From positions 1 through 7,283 of the forward strand of contig JAJYQH010000043.1 in NCBI GenBank assembly GCA_021794705.1: a DNA stretch of 7,283 bases, given 5' to 3'. The DNA is from Actinomycetes bacterium. Lineage in GTDB: Bacteria; Actinomycetota; Actinomycetes; Propionibacteriales; Propionibacteriaceae. The position numbers were made by a program, and so were the translations under genes. This document shows, one piece after another, positions 1 through 6,485 of this stretch; the stretch's first letter is position 1, and each line of letters begins with the position of its first letter. The notes beneath the pieces are model-generated. The model searched no databases. It worked only from the letters and a program-made list of their open reading frames with translations, and was not told the DNA's origin.

Positions 1-1517
1 ACCTCGGCGTGTGCGACGGGGGAGTGGTGTGGCTTCGGCGCCACGAGCCCCACGGCGTCCTCGGTGCGTGGCGCTCCGGGGCCGAGGGCGACGAGCCCGG
101 CTCCCAGATCGAGCGCTTCGGCTTCGACCACCGAAAGGTCGAGGTGATCGTGCCGCGGGCGGACGGGTTCGCCGTGAGCGGCGACGGCAAGCACCTCATT
201 GTCCGGGTCAAGGACGACCTTCTGGTCGTGCCCTCCGATCACAGCGTCGAGGACGACGATCCGGCGCGGGTCACGGTCGACCTCAGCCGACTGCGCCGCC
301 AGGTCGGCCCGCGTGACGAGTTCCGACAGATGTTCGACGAGAACGCGCGGCTGATGCGCGACCACTACTGGCGCGCGGACATGGACGGCAACGACTGGCA
401 CGCGATCACCGAGCGCTACCGGCCGCTCGTCGAAGGGCTGCGCACCCACGACGACCTCGTCGACCTGCTGTGGGAGGTGGTCGCGGAGCTCAACACCTCG
501 CACTCCTACGTCGTCCCGCCTACCGAGGGGATCGACGCGTCCGAGCGGGTGGGCCTGCTCGGCGCCGACCTCGAGCCGGTCGAGGAGGGCGCGCGGATCG
601 TGCGCATCCTGCCCGGCGAGTCGAGTGATCCCGCCGCGCGGTCACCCCTCCGCGCGGCGGGGGTGGCGGCGAGGGTGGGAGACGTGATCGTCGCCGTGAA
701 CGGCGAATCTGTCGCGGACGCCGCCCACATCGGCGAGCTGCTCCAGGGCACCGCCGGTCGCATCGTCGAGCTCACCCTCGTGCGTGACGGAGTCACCCGC
801 CGGGTGGCGGTCGTTCCGCTGGCCGAGGAGGAGACGATCCGGTACCACGACTGGGTGGCCCGCAACGCCGACTACGTGCGCCGGCAGAGCGGCGGCCGCG
901 TCGGGTACGTCCACGTGCCCGACATGATGGGCCTGGGCTGGGCGCAGCTGCGCCGGATGCTCGACGCCGCCAGCCGCTGCGAGGGCGTGGTCGCCGACAT
1001 GCGCTACAACCGGGGTGGGCACACGTCGCAGCTGGTCATCGAGCTGCTCAGTCGCCGGGTCATCGGCTGGGACCTCGCCCGTCACTACGAGTCGGCCTTC
1101 ACCTATCCCTACCAGGCGATGCGCGGCCCGGTCGTGTTCGTCGCCAACCGCTACTCCGGGTCCGACGGGGACATCGTCAACGCCGTCGCCCAGGCGGCCG
1201 GGCTCGGGCCCGTGGTCGGCGAGCGCACCTGGGGCGGCGTCATTGGCATCGACGGCCGCTTCGAGCTGCTCGACGGCACCGAGGTCACCCAACCGCGGTA
1301 TGCCAACTGGCTGCGGGGCTACGGGTACGGGCTGGAGAACCACGGCGTCGACCCCGACATCGAGGTGGTGCCCGACCCGGACGAGTGGCGCCGGATGCTC
1401 TCGGGGCCCGAGAGCGACGTGCAGCTCGACCGTGCCATTTCAGAAGTGTTGGCCCGGTTGGAGGAGCATCCCGCCGAGACGCCGCCCGAGCTGCCGGCGC
1501 CGCGCGTCCACGGCTGA
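1..1517 (+). CDS. Tricorn-core S41 family serine protease, C-terminal part (5' end outside window)
   Basis: The reading frame is open from the first full codon (position 3), so this is the C-terminal ~505 residues of a longer protein; the GTG at 9 is only an internal Val codon. Residues below are numbered from that codon. Residues 1-80 look like the end of a beta-propeller. About 95-170 match the tricorn C1 domain (MFDENARLMRDHYW), 175-275 a PDZ-like domain, and 280-480 the S41 catalytic C2 domain. The tricorn catalytic set is present: Ser164-His165 in NTSHSYV, nucleophile Ser385 followed by Asp386 in YSGSDGD, and Glu443 in GLENHGVDPD. The enzyme should therefore be active. Known family role: a large cytoplasmic peptidase cutting oligopeptides released by other proteases; full-length members are about 1,050-1,100 residues, so roughly half is missing here. 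A GTG start for the next gene follows after three bases. Family assignment is firm; the exact substrate is unknown. Confidence 0.93.
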   Translation, partial: LGVCDGGVVWLRRHEPHGVLGAWRSGAEGDEPGSQIERFGFDHRKVEVIVPRADGFAVSGDGKHLIVRVKDDLLVVPSDHSVEDDDPARVTVDLSRLRRQVGPRDEFRQMFDENARLMRDHYWRADMDGNDWHAITERYRPLVEGLRTHDDLVDLLWEVVAELNTSHSYVVPPTEGIDASERVGLLGADLEPVEEGARIVRILPGESSDPAARSPLRAAGVAARVGDVIVAVNGESVADAAHIGELLQGTAGRIVELTLVRDGVTRRVAVVPLAEEETIRYHDWVARNADYVRRQSGGRVGYVHVPDMMGLGWAQLRRMLDAASRCEGVVADMRYNRGGHTSQLVIELLSRRVIGWDLARHYESAFTYPYQAMRGPVVFVANRYSGSDGDIVNAVAQAAGLGPVVGERTWGGVIGIDGRFELLDGTEVTQPRYANWLRGYGYGLENHGVDPDIEVVPDPDEWRRMLSGPESDVQLDRAISEVLARLEEHPAETPPELPAPRVHG

Positions 1518-1520
1518 GCC

Positions 1521-2381
1521 GTGCCTCCTGAAGCGGGCGCGCCGGTCGTCTGCGTCGGCCTGGCCACGCTCGACGTCGTCCAGCGGTTTCCCGGGCCACT
1601 CGTGCGCGGAGTGAAGGCGGTGTCGGACGGTGTGGAGCTCGCCGCGGGTGGCCCTGCGGCCAACGCCGCCGTCACCTGTGCCGCCCTCGGCGTCCCCGCC
1701 ACCCTGGTGACCGCCATCGGCGGGGGACCGGCGGCCGACGTGGTGCGCGCCGACCTCGAGCGTCACGGCGTCCGCGTCGTCGACTGTGCCGGCGAGGGGT
1801 TTGAGGTGCCGGTGGCGAGCGTGCTGGTGGAGCGCGACGGCACCCGCACCGTCGTCTCCCCGGGAGCCCGGTCCAGCGCGGCACGGCCGAGCCCGGAGGC
1901 GCTCGCCGCACTCGGTGCCGCGCGCATCGTGCTGCTCGACGGCCACCATCCGCGGCTCGCCGTGCACGCGCTCGGTGGCCCGGCGCGGGTGGTGCTGGAC
2001 GCCGGCAGCCCCAAGCCCCACGTCGAGGAGTGGCTGTCGAGCATCGACGTGCTGGCGGCATCGGCCGACTACGCCGCCGGGCTCGGGCTCACCGCCGAGG
2101 AGGTGGTGGCGCGCGGGCTGGCCGCCGGCTGCGCGGGAGTCGTCGTCACCCAGGGTCCCGACGAGGTGCTCTGGGCCGACGGGGGACGCCGCGGGCGCCG
2201 GCGTCCGCCGACGGTGGACGCGGTGGACACCAACGGAGCGGGCGACGCCTTCCACGGAGCCCTGGTGGCGGAGTTGGCGCGCGGCGAGCACCTCGAGTCT
2301 GCGGTCGGCCGGGCCGTCGAGGTCGCCTCACGACGCGTGACGTCGGCGGGCGCGCGGGGCTGGCTGAGAGGGTTGCGCTGA
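1521..2381 (+). CDS. PfkB-family carbohydrate kinase
   Basis: A 286-residue ATP-dependent sugar kinase of the ribokinase/PfkB superfamily, slightly shorter than the usual 300-320. The N-terminal strand CVGLATLD (11-18) leads into the first PfkB signature, from GGPAAN (43-48) to about residue 68. The second signature is DTNGAGDAFHGAL (236-248), which supplies the anion hole and the catalytic base Asp242. By eye and memory, VTQG...LW.DGG near the C terminus and FHGAL resemble the sulfofructose kinase YihV/ketohexokinase-like branch more than ribokinase, but the substrate cannot be read from sequence. The GTG at 1521 is chosen because the conserved first strand starts ten residues later and the next in-frame GTG (1611) would remove it. 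No Shine-Dalgarno motif is visible; the upstream protease stop ends three bases before, so translation is probably coupled by reinitiation within one operon. Confidence 0.9.
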   Translation: MPPEAGAPVVCVGLATLDVVQRFPGPLVRGVKAVSDGVELAAGGPAANAAVTCAALGVPATLVTAIGGGPAADVVRADLERHGVRVVDCAGEGFEVPVASVLVERDGTRTVVSPGARSSAARPSPEALAALGAARIVLLDGHHPRLAVHALGGPARVVLDAGSPKPHVEEWLSSIDVLAASADYAAGLGLTAEEVVARGLAAGCAGVVVTQGPDEVLWADGGRRGRRRPPTVDAVDTNGAGDAFHGALVAELARGEHLESAVGRAVEVASRRVTSAGARGWLRGLR

Positions 2382-2407
2382 CTGGGGGCCGGGAACTTCT
2401 TCGTTCT

Positions 2408-2423
2408 CTTACCGGGCGGTCAG
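2408..2423. promoter_or_regulatory. Operator-like 16-bp imperfect palindrome over the -35/spacer region
   Basis: CTTACCGGGCGGTCAG is an inverted repeat with seven-base arms, six of seven pairs matching, around a central GG. The core ACCG-N2-CGGT is perfect. It covers the proposed -35 and the start of the spacer, where a bound repressor would block RNA polymerase. ACCG-N2-CGGT cores are typical of many TetR-family operators, and MFS carriers are often under TetR control. No regulator gene is visible in the window, so this assignment is inference. Confidence 0.4.
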
Positions 2424-2443
2424 TGCGGCGTATCATGCTGCGG
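2408..2443 (+). promoter_or_regulatory. Candidate leaderless promoter of the MFS transporter gene
   Basis: A -10 hexamer TATCAT (2431-2436) fits the actinobacterial TANNNT consensus. Counting seven bases from its last T puts +1 on G2443, the first base of the GTG start codon. A weak -35 element CTTACC (2408-2413; three of six TTGACA positions) lies 17 bases upstream. No Shine-Dalgarno sequence precedes the start, as expected for a leaderless message. This suggests the transporter is transcribed separately from the kinase upstream. Seen: motif and spacing. Inferred: transcription start. Confidence 0.6.
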
Positions 2444-3669
2444 TGACCCCACCCATCGCACCCGACCGCGCCCGCATCGTCCGGGCTCGTACGGCCGATC
2501 TCCTGGTCTTCGGCGTCAACGGCTTCGGCCTCGCGTCCTGGCTCTCGCGCGTTCCCGACATCAAGCAGGCGCTCTCGCTCACCCCGGGACAGTTGGGCCT
2601 CGTGCTGCTGTCGGTGTCCGTCGGGTCGCTGCTCGGACTGCCGGTTGCCGGCCGGGTGGCACACCGCTTCGGCGCCGCCAACGCGGTGCGCATCGGCGCG
2701 CTCATCGCCATGCCGGGCCTCATCCTCGCCGCCATCGCGGTGCGCCTCGACATCTCGCCCTGGCTGCTCGTTCCCGGTCTGTTCCTCGCCGGCCTCGGCA
2801 ACGGGGTGTGGGACGTCGCGCAGAACCTCGAGGGCACGGTCATCGAGCAGGCGCTCGGGCGCGCGATCATGCCGTGGTTCCACGCCGCGTTCAGCGGGGG
2901 GACGGTGCTCGCCGCCCTCATCGGGGCCCTCCTGGTGCGCTTGCACGTGGCCGTCTGGCTGCACCTCGGCGTCGTCGCGCTGCTCGCCCTGGCGGTCGTG
3001 TGGTGGGGGGCCGCGCAGTTCCTCCAGGCCTTCCAGGAGCCGGAGGGGGACGAGGCCGCGGCCGCTCGGCCCGCGGTCCGGTCTCCCTGGCTGGAGCCGC
3101 GCACGCTGCTCATCGGGGTCATGGTGCTCGCCGCCGCCTTCACCGAAGGCACCGCGAACGACTGGATGGCCGTCGCCTTCGTCGACGGTCACGGACTCAG
3201 CAAGTCGATGGGCGTGGTGGCGCTGGCGGTGTTCCTCAGCTTCATGACGGCCGGCCGGATCCTCGGCACCGGGCTGCTCAACCGCTACGGCCGGGTGCCC
3301 GTGCTGCGGATCCTGTTCGGCTCCGCGCTCGTCGGCTGCGTCCTCGTGGTGTTCGGCTCACCGGTGCTGGCGTTCGTCGGGGCGGCCATCTGGGGGCTGG
3401 GGGCCAGCCTCGGATTCCCGGTCGGCATGTCAGCCGCGTCGGACGACCCGGCCCGCGCCCACGCCCGGCTGAGCGTGGTCGCGACCATCGGCTACACCGC
3501 CTTCCTCGGCGGCCCCCCGCTGCTCGGCTTCCTCGGCGACCATGTCGGCGTCCTGCGGGCGCTGCTGGTGGTCGGCGTGGTGTCGCTGCTCGCGCTGCTT
3601 GTGATCCCGGCCGCCCGGCCGCTTCCCGCCGAGCCGCGTCCGTCGTCGGAGCCGGTGTCGGTGGACTGA
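2443..3669 (+). CDS. MFS transporter, YbjJ-like
   Basis: A 408-residue, very hydrophobic inner-membrane protein of the major facilitator superfamily, the expected size for a 12-helix carrier. Hydrophobic segments alternate with short loops, and a charged central loop around residues 195-215 (QEPEGDEAAAARP) divides the two six-helix halves. A degenerate MFS motif A (GLPVAGRVAHRFG) sits after helix 2. GNGVWDVAQNLEG near residue 125, followed by GRAIMPWFHAAFSGGTV, is characteristic of the YbjJ-like subfamily, whose members are mostly of unknown substrate. The GTG at 2443 is preferred because no upstream in-frame start exists back to the stop at 2365, and because a -10 box is placed for transcription to begin on this codon. 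The gene ends 18 bases from the convergent valS stop. Family call firm; substrate and direction unknown. Confidence 0.9.
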   Translation: MTPPIAPDRARIVRARTADLLVFGVNGFGLASWLSRVPDIKQALSLTPGQLGLVLLSVSVGSLLGLPVAGRVAHRFGAANAVRIGALIAMPGLILAAIAVRLDISPWLLVPGLFLAGLGNGVWDVAQNLEGTVIEQALGRAIMPWFHAAFSGGTVLAALIGALLVRLHVAVWLHLGVVALLALAVVWWGAAQFLQAFQEPEGDEAAAARPAVRSPWLEPRTLLIGVMVLAAAFTEGTANDWMAVAFVDGHGLSKSMGVVALAVFLSFMTAGRILGTGLLNRYGRVPVLRILFGSALVGCVLVVFGSPVLAFVGAAIWGLGASLGFPVGMSAASDDPARAHARLSVVATIGYTAFLGGPPLLGFLGDHVGVLRALLVVGVVSLLALLVIPAARPLPAEPRPSSEPVSVD

Positions 3670-3678
3670 CGCCGTCCG

Positions 3679-3701
3679 CCCCGGCGGTCAGGCCGCCGGG
3701 G
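3679..3701. terminator. Candidate bidirectional terminator hairpin between the MFS gene and valS
   Basis: CCCCGGCGG (3679-3687) and CCGCCGGGG (3693-3701) form a perfect nine-pair, all-GC stem with a five-base loop. The loop starts with TCA (3688-3690), the valS stop codon read on the - strand, so the hairpin includes the last valS codons. An alternative overlapping stem pairs 3667-3674 with 3682-3690 with one bulge, bringing the two stop codons together. The spot between convergent genes argues for termination in both directions. Neither strand has a T-tract, so it is not a classical intrinsic terminator; U-less stems have been proposed as terminators in actinobacteria. Confidence 0.55.
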
Positions 3702-6255
3702 GTGCCAACTCGACGGCGACGTCGAGCGGGAGCGGAGCCTCGATCCACTCGACCTCACCGATGATGCGGCCGACGGCCCGCAGGTCGGACTCGATGTCGC
3801 GCAGCCGGTCGAGCACGTCACCCTGCCCGCGGATCTCGGTGCGCAGCACCTCCGTCTTCATCGACACCTTGGCCGTCGACTTGGCGCCGCGCAGGGCCAC
3901 CAGCACCGAAGCCAGGTCGTCGATCAACTCGGCGGTACCGGTCGTGCCGATCTCGCTCTCGACGGGCCAGGACGCCGTGTGCACCGAGCCCTGCTGCCAC
4001 CAGCTCCACACCTCTTCGGTGACGAACGGCAGGAAGGGGGCGAACAGGCGGAGCAGCACCGACAGGGCCGTCCGGAGGGCGACGACGGCGGACGCCGACT
4101 CCTCGGCGCCCTGAGCGCCGTACGCGCGCTCCTTGACGGTCTCGAGGTAGTCGTCGCAGAAGCCCCAGAAGAACGACTCCGACACCTCGAGCGCGGTGGT
4201 GTACTCGAACCGCTCGAACGCCTCGGTCGCCTGGTAGACGACGCCCTTGAGGGTCTCGAGCATCGCCCGGTCGAGCGGGTTGGTGACCGCCGACTGGCCC
4301 GCGTCGGACGCCGGCATGCCCAGCACGAACTTGCTCGCGTTGAGCAGCTTCATCGCGAGGCGGCGTCCGACCTTCATCTGGGTCTCGTCGAAGGGGGAGT
4401 CCATGCCGGGCCGCGCCATCGCCGCCCGCCAGCGGACGGCGTCCGCGCCGTAGCGCTCGAGGATGTCGCTGGGCACGACGACGTTGCCCTTGGACTTGCT
4501 CATCTTCTTGCGGTCGGGGTCGACGACGAACCCGGAGATCGTGGCCCGCTTCCACGGAACCGTGCCGAACTCGAAGTGCGAGCGGACCACCCGGCTGAAC
4601 AGCCAGGTGCGGATGATGTCGTGCGCCTGGGGGGCGAGGTCCATGGGGAAGGTGAGGCGGAACAGGTCGTCGTCGCGCTGCCAGCCCGACACGATCTCGG
4701 GGGTCAGCGAACTGGTCGCCCAGGTGTCCATGATGTCGGGGTCTCCGGTGAAGCCACCGGGCACGCCGCGCTGCGACTCGTCGAAGCCCTCGGGAGTCTC
4801 GGAGCTCGGGTCGACCGGCAGCCTGTCGGTGGAGGCCATGATCGGGTTCGAGTAGTCCGGTTCGCCGTCGGCGTCCAGCCGGTACCAGACGGGGAACGGG
4901 ACGCCGAAGAACCGCTGGCGCGAGATGAGCCAGTCGCCGTTGAGACCCGACACCCAGTTGTCGTAGCGGTGCCGCATGTGCTCGGGCACCCACTGCAACT
5001 CGTCGCCGCGGGCGCGCAGTGCCGCCTTGAGGTCGTCGTCGCGGCCGCCGTTGGTGATGTACCACTGCCGGGTCGAGACGATCTCGAGCGGCTTGTCGCC
5101 CTTCTCGTAGAAGTTGGCCATCCGCTGGGTCGGACGCGGCTCGCCGTCCATCTCGCCGGTCTGCTGCAGCCGCTCGACGATCGCCGCCCGGGCGGAGAAG
5201 GTCGTCTTGCCCGCCATCTCGGCGTAGAAGTCGGGGCGGGTGAGCCACTCGGGTGTCTCGGCCTGGAGCCGTCCGTCGCGGTTGATGATCGTGCGCATCG
5301 GCAGGTTGAGCTCGCGCCACCACTGCACGTCGGTGAGGTCGCCGAAGGTGCAGCACATGGCGATGCCGGCGCCCTTGTCCATCTCGGCGGCGCGGTGCGC
5401 GAGCACCGGGATCTCGACGTCGAACAGCGGCGAGGTGACGGTGCTGCCGAACAGGGACTGGTAGCGCTCGTCGTCCGGGTGCGCGATGAGCGCGCACACG
5501 CTGGGGATGAGCTCGGGGCGGGTGGTCTCGATGTGGACGTCGCCGCTGCCGTCGCTCTTGTGGAACGCGATCCGGTGGTAGGCGCCGGGGTAGTCGCGGG
5601 CCTCCAGCTCGGCCTGCGCCACGGCAGTCTGGAAGGTCACGTCCCACATCGTCGGGGCCTCGGACAAGTAGGCCTCACCCCGTTCGAGGTTGTGCAGGAA
5701 GGCGAGCTGCGCGATCCGCTGCGACTCGAGCGAGACGGTCGAGTACAGCGTGTTGTCCCAGTCGACCGACAGGCCGACGTGACGCCACAGCTGCTCGAAG
5801 ACCTGCTCGTCGATGGCGGTGAGCCGCTCGCACAGCTCGACGAAGTTACGGCGGCTGATCGACACCTGCCGCTTCGGGTCGGGCTTGGCCGGCGGCTCGA
5901 AGTCGGGGTCGTAGGGGAGCGACGGCTCGCAGCGGACGCCGTAGTAGTTCTGCACCCGGCGCTCGGTGGGCAGGCCGTTGTCGTCCCAGCCCATCGGGTA
6001 GAAGACGTGCTTCCCCTGCATCCGCTGGTAGCGGGCGATGATGTCGGTGTGGGTGTAGCTGAACACGTGGCCGACGTGCAGTGAGCCCGAGACCGTCGGC
6101 GGCGGTGTGTCGATCGAGAACACCTGCTCGCGCCGCTCTGGACGGGTGAAGGCGTAGACCTGCGATTCCTGCCACCGGGCGGCCCACTTGTCCTCGAGCC
6201 CCTCGAGCGCGGGCTTGTCGGGGACGGTCTGGGCGGTCATCTCTGCTGAGCTCAC
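3688..6255 (-). CDS. valS: Valyl-tRNA synthetase, archaeal/Rickettsia-type (type 2)
   Basis: An 855-residue class I aminoacyl-tRNA synthetase that charges tRNA-Val in the cytoplasm. The Rossmann catalytic core carries the HIGH-type motif HVGH (60-63) in [14 protein letters not shown], and the KMSKS loop is at 584-588 (KKMSKSKGN). Between them is the CP1 editing domain that hydrolyses mischarged Thr-tRNA, with ETTRPEL (243-249) and [15 protein letters not shown] (about 294-308). An all-helical anticodon-binding domain (about 640-790) includes EEVWSWW. The sequence [18 protein letters not shown] is the form found in archaeal and Rickettsia ValRS; E. coli-type enzymes have GTDHAG there. There is no obvious C-terminal coiled-coil arm, also as in type 2. 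The GTG at 6255 is chosen over the in-frame ATG at 6240 because a -10 box lies six bases before it and the ATG has no well-spaced Shine-Dalgarno. Complete and apparently functional. Confidence 0.95.
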   Translation of the reverse strand: MSSAEMTAQTVPDKPALEGLEDKWAARWQESQVYAFTRPERREQVFSIDTPPPTVSGSLHVGHVFSYTHTDIIARYQRMQGKHVFYPMGWDDNGLPTERRVQNYYGVRCEPSLPYDPDFEPPAKPDPKRQVSISRRNFVELCERLTAIDEQVFEQLWRHVGLSVDWDNTLYSTVSLESQRIAQLAFLHNLERGEAYLSEAPTMWDVTFQTAVAQAELEARDYPGAYHRIAFHKSDGSGDVHIETTRPELIPSVCALIAHPDDERYQSLFGSTVTSPLFDVEIPVLAHRAAEMDKGAGIAMCCTFGDLTDVQWWRELNLPMRTIINRDGRLQAETPEWLTRPDFYAEMAGKTTFSARAAIVERLQQTGEMDGEPRPTQRMANFYEKGDKPLEIVSTRQWYITNGGRDDDLKAALRARGDELQWVPEHMRHRYDNWVSGLNGDWLISRQRFFGVPFPVWYRLDADGEPDYSNPIMASTDRLPVDPSSETPEGFDESQRGVPGGFTGDPDIMDTWATSSLTPEIVSGWQRDDDLFRLTFPMDLAPQAHDIIRTWLFSRVVRSHFEFGTVPWKRATISGFVVDPDRKKMSKSKGNVVVPSDILERYGADAVRWRAAMARPGMDSPFDETQMKVGRRLAMKLLNASKFVLGMPASDAGQSAVTNPLDRAMLETLKGVVYQATEAFERFEYTTALEVSESFFWGFCDDYLETVKERAYGAQGAEESASAVVALRTALSVLLRLFAPFLPFVTEEVWSWWQQGSVHTASWPVESEIGTTGTAELIDDLASVLVALRGAKSTAKVSMKTEVLRTEIRGQGDVLDRLRDIESDLRAVGRIIGEVEWIEAPLPLDVAVELAPPAA

Positions 6256-6267
6256 CCGGCGATTCTA
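6255..6267 (-). promoter_or_regulatory. Candidate leaderless promoter of valS
   Basis: On the - strand, TAGAAT (6267 down to 6262) fits the TANNNT -10 consensus. Six bases then separate it from G6255, the first base of the GTG start, so the predicted +1 is the start codon itself. The spacing is identical to that of the MFS gene promoter. The hexamer 17 bases further upstream (GCGAGC, 6290-6285) does not resemble TTGACA, so the -35 is weak or absent. No Shine-Dalgarno is seen before the GTG. Inference from motif and spacing only. Confidence 0.6.
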
Positions 6268-6276
6268 CGGAATCGC
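6259..6276. promoter_or_regulatory. Perfect 7-bp-arm palindrome covering the valS -10 box
   Basis: GCGATTC (6259-6265) and GAATCGC (6270-6276) are exact inverted repeats around TACG. The repeat contains the whole proposed -10 hexamer of valS and ends three bases before the predicted transcription start. It could be a protein-binding operator at the promoter. It cannot act as an RNA hairpin in the valS message if transcription starts at 6255. A transcript reading through from the dsbA-like gene would contain it. It may be chance, but it is more AT-rich than its surroundings. Confidence 0.4.
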
Positions 6277-6485
6277 GGGACGCCGCTCGCACGGCCGACG
6301 GCCCCCGGCTACGCGGCGGAGGCGTCCCCGTCCGCCGGTCTCCGACCTACCCCGGGTCCTCCGAGCGGCGGGTCCTGCGAAATTGGCCCCACCTGCCGTA
6401 CCCCGCGCTCCACAGCGGGTGGGTGGCAGGGGACGCACGGTTCGCAGAATCTCCGATGGGGAGAGGGTGCGACCGGCGTCCGGGC
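6277..6485. other. dsbA-like/valS intergenic stretch with several GC hairpins, no gene seen
   Basis: Neither strand offers a credible gene here, and no tRNA or riboswitch was recognised. Three inverted repeats are visible. CGGCGGA (6314-6320) pairs with TCCGCCG (6331-6337). CCTGCC/GGCAGG (6392-6397/6425-6430) encloses CCCGC/GCGGG (6402-6406/6415-6419). TCTCC/GGAGA lies at 6450-6454/6460-6464. The last begins about 21 bases after the dsbA-like stop on the - strand and is followed by TTCT, so it or the nested hairpin may end that transcript. In DNA this GC-rich, such repeats also arise by chance. Confidence 0.3.

Noticed and set aside
9..11. GTG at 9 as start of the tricorn-type protease
   Set aside because: The frame is open to the window edge and the protein would lack the propeller region that precedes the C1 domain in this family.
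2393..2406. GAAC-N6-GTTC inverted repeat resembling a LexA (SOS) box
   Set aside because: The actinobacterial LexA site has GAAC-N4-GTTC; the spacing here is wrong and the outer bases do not match.
2435..2446. A tiny ATG-CTG-CGG-TGA frame overlapping the MFS start (uORF or coupling peptide)
   Set aside because: Its ATG overlaps the proposed -10 box, so it would not be transcribed from that promoter, and three codons can occur by chance.
3818..5647. A 609-codon open frame on the - strand inside valS in another frame
   Set aside because: The Arg/Pro/Gly-rich translation is a frame shadow of valS, which has full-length conserved motifs in its own frame.
3979..6084. A 701-codon open frame on the + strand opposite valS
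   Set aside because: Its translation is low-complexity (V, G, L, R, H, D rich) with no recognisable domain. It mirrors the GC-rich third positions of valS, a common artefact in high-GC genomes.
6256..6485. T-box riboswitch ahead of valS
   Set aside because: No match by eye to the AGGGTGGNACCGCG antiterminator core on the - strand, and the promoter appears to sit at the start codon.
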